Assembly: GCF_932526225.1 (NCBI RefSeq)
Contig: NC_064046.1
Location: forward strand, 6,993,219 to 7,057,218
Direction: 5' to 3'
DNA from: Nematostella vectensis
Taxonomy: Eukaryota > Cnidaria > Anthozoa > Actiniaria > Edwardsiidae
DNA: 64,000 nucleotides
The translations under genes and the position numbers were made by a program. Below, piece by piece: positions 61,401-64,000 of this stretch. The notes beneath the pieces were generated by a model. The model did not search any database. It was not told where the DNA came from and saw only the letters and a list, made by a program, of their open reading frames with translations. The stretch's first letter is position 1, and every line of letters begins with the position of its first letter.

Positions 61401-64000
61401 AGACTACCTCAAGTTCCTGTCGACGAAACCATGGACGTTGTACCAACATTCGTGGAAATTCAGAAAGCAGTCAACCTTCTATCCAGTGGCAAAGCCCCAG
61501 GGTCAGACTCCATACCAGCGGAAGTCTACAAAGAGGGAGGTGCGGCTCTGACGGAGAAACTTTACCAGCTTTTTCAGCTCATCTGGAATCACGAGGCAGT
61601 GCCTCAGGACTTTAAGGATGCCTCCATTATACATCTCTACAAACGCAAAGGAAACCGCCGTATCTGCGATAATCATCGAGGAATCTCCCTGCTGTCCATC
61701 GCTGGCAAAATTCTGGCCAGAGTCTTACTCAATCGTCTCATTGTACATCTCGAGCAAGGCCTCCTACCTGAAAGTCAATGTGGTTTCCGGAAGGAGCGCG
61801 GGACAACTGACATGATATTTGCTGCAAGGCAACTTCAGGAGAAGTGTCAAGAACAAAATGTCGACCTGTATTCCACCTACGTCGACCTGACAAAAGCGTT
61901 TGATACTGTCAGTAGAGAGGGCCTCTGGAAAATAATGGCGAAGTTTGGCTGTCCCAGCAAATTCATAAACATCGTACGCCAATTACATGACGGCATGCTT
62001 GCGAGCGTCCATGACAACGGAGAGACCTCTCATTCTTTCCCTGTCTCAAACGGAGTTAAACAAGGATGCGTCCTTGCCCCTACTCTATTCAGTCTGATGT
62101 TCTCAGCCATGCTGACTGACGCTTTTAAAGATGATGAGGTAGGCATCGGCATCAAGTATCGTTTCGATGGCTCTGTGTTCAATCTCAGGAGGCTTCAGGC
62201 GAAATCCAAGATCTCGGCTGATACTGTAAACGACCTCTTATTCGCTGACGATTGTGCCCTCAATGCTACCTCTCAAGCAGACCTGCAACACAGCGTAGAT
62301 CTGTTTTCTAGTGCCTGTAACAACTTCGGCCTCAAAATAAACACCAAAAAGACGGAGGCTATGCATCAGCCAGCGCCTGGAAAGCCCTACACTGAACCTA
62401 ACATCATCATCAATGGTCAAAAACTCAATGCTGTTGACAAATTTACCTACCTTGGCAGTACTCTCTCCAGAAACGTTGTCCTCGATGACGAAGTTACCAA
62501 CAGACTAGCCAGAGCAAGCGCCGCATTTGGAAGGCTTCGTAAGAACGTTTGGAAAAGGAGAGGGATAAGAACAGATACAAAGATCAAAGTGTATCGTGCC
62601 GTTGTGCTGCCTACGCTACTTTACGGGTCTGAAACCTGGACTATCTACAAGCGCCATGCGATGAAGCTTAACCATTTCCACACTACCTGTCTGAGGAAAA
62701 TTCTCAATGTTCGCTGGCAAGAAAAGATCCCGGATACTGAGGTCCTTGCACGTGCAGGTCTGCCCAGCATTCACACCATCCTGAAACAGTCTCAGCTTCG
62801 CTGGGCGGGGCACGTAGCTCGTATGCCTGATGAACGGCTTCCTAAGAAACTTCTGTTTGGTGAGCTTCAGCACGGAAAACGCTGCAAAGGTGGCCAGAAG
62901 AAGAGATTTAAAGACACCCTAAAACTCTCGCTGAAAGCATTCAACATCGATCACACCTCGTGGGAGCTTCTGGCACAAAACCGTCAAGGTTGGCGCCGTG
63001 TCATTCGCAACGGTGCTGCGGCATGCGAGGCAAATTGGACAGCTGCCGCAGAGGAGCGTAGAGCCGCCAGAAAGTCTCAAGATCCCAAAGCTGCAACAAT
63101 ACCATGCCCTCAGTGCTCCAGGCTTTTCCGTGCACAGATTGGCCTTACTAGCCATCTGCGCACCCACAAGCGTCCTTAGTCCCGCTCAGGATGACGGTGA
63201 AAATGAAAAATTGAACACGATGGTCCTCGTCGTAGCAACGGACAAACAACAACCGCGCCTTCGTTTTTTTAAAAAAATAGCAAAAGGCAATCTTACTAGG
63301 TTTGACTGTTATTTAAAAAACTGAAACAAAGAAAAAGTCTACTCACAATCTCCCTGTGTTGAAAAAGAATCCAACATTTCATCTGTCGCAGAGCAAATCA
63401 GCTTATCACCAAGCCATGGGTTTACAACCAGCGCACTGTCACCCCTACAACCATATATCATATCCATGAGTCTACAGTGTAATGCTGTACAGAGTGGTGT
63501 GGAGACAGGCATGGGATTAAGTGTCAATACTGTAAATAGTGAAAAATACTTATCAATACCATGTGTTTATTGTAGCCCAATAATGTTTTTTCTTCTGTAG
63601 AGCACATTGCACAATAGCAACCACTTAGTCCAAACAATAACATGTAACACAAAGTTCCTTGCTTGCCTCATGCTAGTAATGCCTGTCAGGCTCTCTGTGA
63701 GAGTGATCATGATTACTGGCCCAACCAACAGTAAAACATAACGGAAACAATCATGTTTTAAAGATTCTCAATGTAACTGTGTAATTTATGTTCCCCTGCC
63801 CTTTTTTTAATCAAAGACCTGTGGTACCATGGGAGTGTTAGGGAGGGAGAGGGGGAGTGGAAGGGAACGATGGGGGTAGGTGGCAAATCAATATGGCTGA
63901 GAGGAGTTAAAAGGATGGAGAAAAAAAATAGAGAGGAGGTGGACAACTCACATTGCTACAGCAACCAAGCTGCACTGTGGGTTAGGGTTCCAATCGATGG
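43389..64000 (-). CDS. BOP1: BOP1/ERB1 ribosome-biogenesis WD40 protein, C-terminal half, 11 exons
   Basis: BOP1 (Erb1) is a nucleolar PeBoW-complex subunit needed for 27S/32S pre-rRNA processing and 60S ribosome assembly. Eleven exons on the minus strand, each with AG acceptor and GT donor and matching phases, encode the C-terminal WD40 propeller. Telling blocks are [153 protein letters not shown] and [19 protein letters not shown]. It ends RLFT, as BOP1 proteins do. The N-terminal BOP1NT region is beyond the right edge. All exons are intact, so the gene is probably functional. Introns are inflated by repeats. Confidence 0.93.
44006..44069. repeat. 19-bp perfect inverted repeat in a BOP1 intron
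   Basis: TATCTTGATTATGGAAAAA (44006-44024) pairs exactly with 44051-44069. Confidence 0.85.
45440..45510 (-). CDS. BOP1: BOP1 exon ([16 protein letters not shown])
   Basis: 71 bp. The acceptor is CACGCTAG and the donor is G|GTAAGC. It completes the split Asn codon from the previous exon and leaves phase 1 for the last exon. Confidence 0.9.
45928..46035 (-). CDS. BOP1: BOP1 exon ([18 protein letters not shown])
   Basis: 108 bp. The acceptor ends TGCAG and the donor is AA|GTAAGT. It includes [14 protein letters not shown], a complete WD blade segment. Confidence 0.93.
47057..47141 (-). CDS. BOP1: BOP1 exon ([18 protein letters not shown])
   Basis: 85 bp. The acceptor is CATCTTAG and the donor is AAG|GTAAGT. 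It encodes through SSKPYKTL. Confidence 0.93.
47511..47613 (-). CDS. BOP1: BOP1 exon ([18 protein letters not shown])
   Basis: 103 bp. The acceptor is ATTTCCAG and the donor is G|GTATAC. It encodes through SSMAIHPK, in phase 0 and out phase 1. Confidence 0.93.
48383..48457 (-). CDS. BOP1: BOP1 exon ([16 protein letters not shown])
   Basis: 75 bp, phase 0 at both ends. The acceptor is GTTCCTAG and the donor is GCT|GTAAGT. Confidence 0.9.
48840..49140 (-). mobile_element. tRNA-derived SINE
   Basis: On the minus strand the head (about 49140-49061) reads GGCCTAGTGTGTTAGCGCG (A box region) and GGTTCGAATCC (perfect B box, 49077-49087). A tRNA-like TTGGCCTCTCACCGC middle lies between, but the acceptor stem does not pair. 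So it is a tRNA-Glu/like pseudogene head, not a tRNA gene. An unrelated body of about 220 bp follows, ending near 48840 in a short repeated tail (AAGCACTAAGCAC). It lies in a BOP1 intron in the sense orientation of the gene. Confidence 0.8.
49141..53000. other. BOP1 intron sequence, no gene recognised
   Basis: AT-rich intronic DNA. Short ORFs look random. An imperfect palindrome around a GAGTCAATAGA core lies at about 50158-50232. Confidence 0.5.
53007..54005 (-). repeat. Dispersed repeat, inverted copy of 59.86-61.21 kb
   Basis: Read in reverse complement, blocks match 59861-61210 in the same order: TGTAAGAAAAACAGAC, TGTCTGGGCTTCACCAAGTG, CAGGCTTATTCTGGGTTCCT, CGCCTGTCTGTCAAGGTGTT, CCTATATTTTACAGGCG. 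Each copy has segments the other lacks: about 60380-60990 is absent here, and about 53663-53930 is absent there. The family type is unknown, and no protein is encoded. Confidence 0.85.
54006..55165. other. BOP1 intron sequence with G-rich low-complexity tract
   Basis: A GGGGAGGGGTGGTT-like run at about 54665-54795 and a C-rich stretch near 55019-55045. No gene seen. Confidence 0.5.
55166..55215 (-). CDS. BOP1: BOP1 exon ([12 protein letters not shown])
   Basis: 50 bp. The acceptor is TTTTTGTAG and the donor is CAG|GTAGGA. It enters phase 1 and leaves phase 0. Confidence 0.9.
55231..55530. repeat. Minisatellite, about eight 39-40-bp units
   Basis: TAGTAGATGCACTTATAATA with GGAAGAAAAGGTTGGT recurs about every 39-40 bases. 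It begins only 16 bases from the exon at 55166-55215, so it abuts that exon's acceptor site on the intron side. Confidence 0.92.
55590..56120. repeat. Degenerate about 200-bp tandem repeats rich in TGACGTCA
   Basis: GATGACGTCATCAAAATAAA occurs near 55682 and 55877, and a diverged copy near 56093. Recurring CATATCTCGTGAAAGAAACAT and CAACCAAACT blocks lie between them. CRE-like palindromes arise from the repeat unit itself. Confidence 0.7.
56208..56268 (-). CDS. BOP1: BOP1 exon ([15 protein letters not shown])
   Basis: 61 bp. The acceptor is CTGTCTCAG and the donor is G|GTAAGC. It enters phase 0 and leaves phase 1. Confidence 0.9.
56630..56712 (-). CDS. BOP1: BOP1 exon ([11 protein letters not shown])
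   Basis: 83 bp. The acceptor is TACCTCCAG and the donor is AAG|GTTGGT. It encodes [20 protein letters not shown] and joins both neighbours in phase. Confidence 0.88.
56713..58429. other. BOP1 intron sequence, no gene recognised
   Basis: AT-rich. A short imperfect duplication with ATCCCTTGTCGCGTG at about 57802 and 57843. Confidence 0.5.
58430..58740. mobile_element. Fold-back/MITE-like element
   Basis: The left arm contains TTGTCAGTGCAAATGGCAAA and ACAGTTCTA. The right arm contains TAGAACTG, CCATTTGCC and GCACTGACAACG, the reverse complement with gaps. The arms span about 60-70 bases around a unique centre. No coding. Confidence 0.65.
58741..59860. other. BOP1 intron sequence, no gene recognised
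   Basis: No supported feature. Confidence 0.45.
59861..61210 (+). repeat. Dispersed repeat, plus-strand copy
   Basis: Partner of 53007-54005 (inverted) and, for its first 60 bases, of 21741-21800. It runs to about GAAAGACTTAAGG at 61210, where similarity ends and the LINE-derived sequence starts shortly after. Confidence 0.85.
61152..63179 (+). pseudogene. LINE ORF2: reverse transcriptase and C-terminal zinc finger
   Basis: A 675-residue open frame. Genuine LINE sequence starts near [20 protein letters not shown]; the roughly 45 residues before it come from the upstream repeat. RT blocks are [79 protein letters not shown] and the catalytic [10 protein letters not shown] (62241-62252). The C-terminal part has [20 protein letters not shown] and a C2H2 finger ([14 protein letters not shown]...H...H). 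The RT is uninterrupted, so insertion is fairly recent, but without an endonuclease the copy is not autonomous. Confidence 0.9.
61280..63265 (+). mobile_element. 5'-truncated LINE (non-LTR retrotransposon)
   Basis: It encodes only the RT and C-terminal parts of ORF2. The endonuclease domain and 5' UTR are missing, which is the usual result of incomplete reverse transcription. The 3' UTR has the GTCCTCGTCGTAGCAACGG stretch after the stop. It lies in a BOP1 intron, antisense to the gene. Confidence 0.85.
63347..63444 (-). CDS. BOP1: BOP1 exon ([15 protein letters not shown])
   Basis: 98 bp. The acceptor is GTTGTAG and the donor is T|GTGAGT. It enters phase 2 and leaves phase 1. Confidence 0.9.
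63952..64000 (-). CDS. BOP1: BOP1 exon (partial; [14 protein letters not shown])
   Basis: It runs off the right edge. The donor is AT|GTGAGT, completed to ATG by the next exon. Confidence 0.85.

Overview
The window is eukaryotic, intron-bearing and full of transposons. It suits an invertebrate animal, most likely an anthozoan cnidarian. The basis is one conserved host gene (BOP1/ERB1) with short exons and canonical GT/AG splice sites, plus Polinton-type elements, BEL/Pao elements, MITEs, a tRNA-derived SINE and a LINE. The phylum is inferred from this mix and from my memory of related cnidarian elements; no search was run.

Layout. 1-5.25 kb: two oppositely oriented BEL/Pao LTR-retrotransposon remnants, meeting at a probable 234-bp LTR. 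6.6-7.2 kb: a fold-back MITE. 8.0-13.4 kb: a badly decayed Polinton/adintovirus-like element (element B) with integrase, packaging ATPase, capsid-like and small structural-type ORFs. 14.2-14.7 kb: nine copies of a 57-bp minisatellite. 15.1-20.0 kb: three tandem copies of a 1.62-kb unit, plus a fragment of a fourth. Each full copy carries a TATA-like promoter and the same signal-peptide exon. That exon joins in perfect phase to three downstream exons (22.9-24.4 kb), giving an unrecognised secreted protein of 299 aa. I read the array as a triplicated promoter and first exon. A MITE with long TIRs and a 7-bp TSD lies in the intron between (20.18-21.39 kb).

25,784-41,511: an almost full-length Polinton/Maverick (element C) with 90-bp TIRs and flanking TGAGATCA direct repeats. 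It carries, in order, a DUF4326-like gene, a RING gene, small structural-type genes, a basic core-like peptide, a pVI-like protein, an A32-like packaging ATPase, an adenain-like protease, the C-terminal part of a double-jelly-roll capsid protein fused to a truncated integrase, protein-primed DNA polymerase B, a second RING gene and several small right-arm genes. Many genes have stops or frameshifts, but the frames remain recognisable, so decay looks recent or partly technical.

43.4-64.0 kb: the C-terminal WD40 part of a BOP1/ERB1 homologue on the minus strand. Eleven phase-compatible exons were found; the first runs off the right edge. Its introns hold a SINE, a 40-bp minisatellite, TGACGTCA-rich repeats, a fold-back element and a 5'-truncated LINE joined to an unrelated dispersed repeat. 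That repeat recurs inverted at 53 kb and in part at 21.7 kb.

The two host genes are the only probable functional cellular genes. Everything else with coding potential is mobile or virus-derived. Most frameshift and stop calls depend on the accuracy of the assembly, especially at homopolymers.
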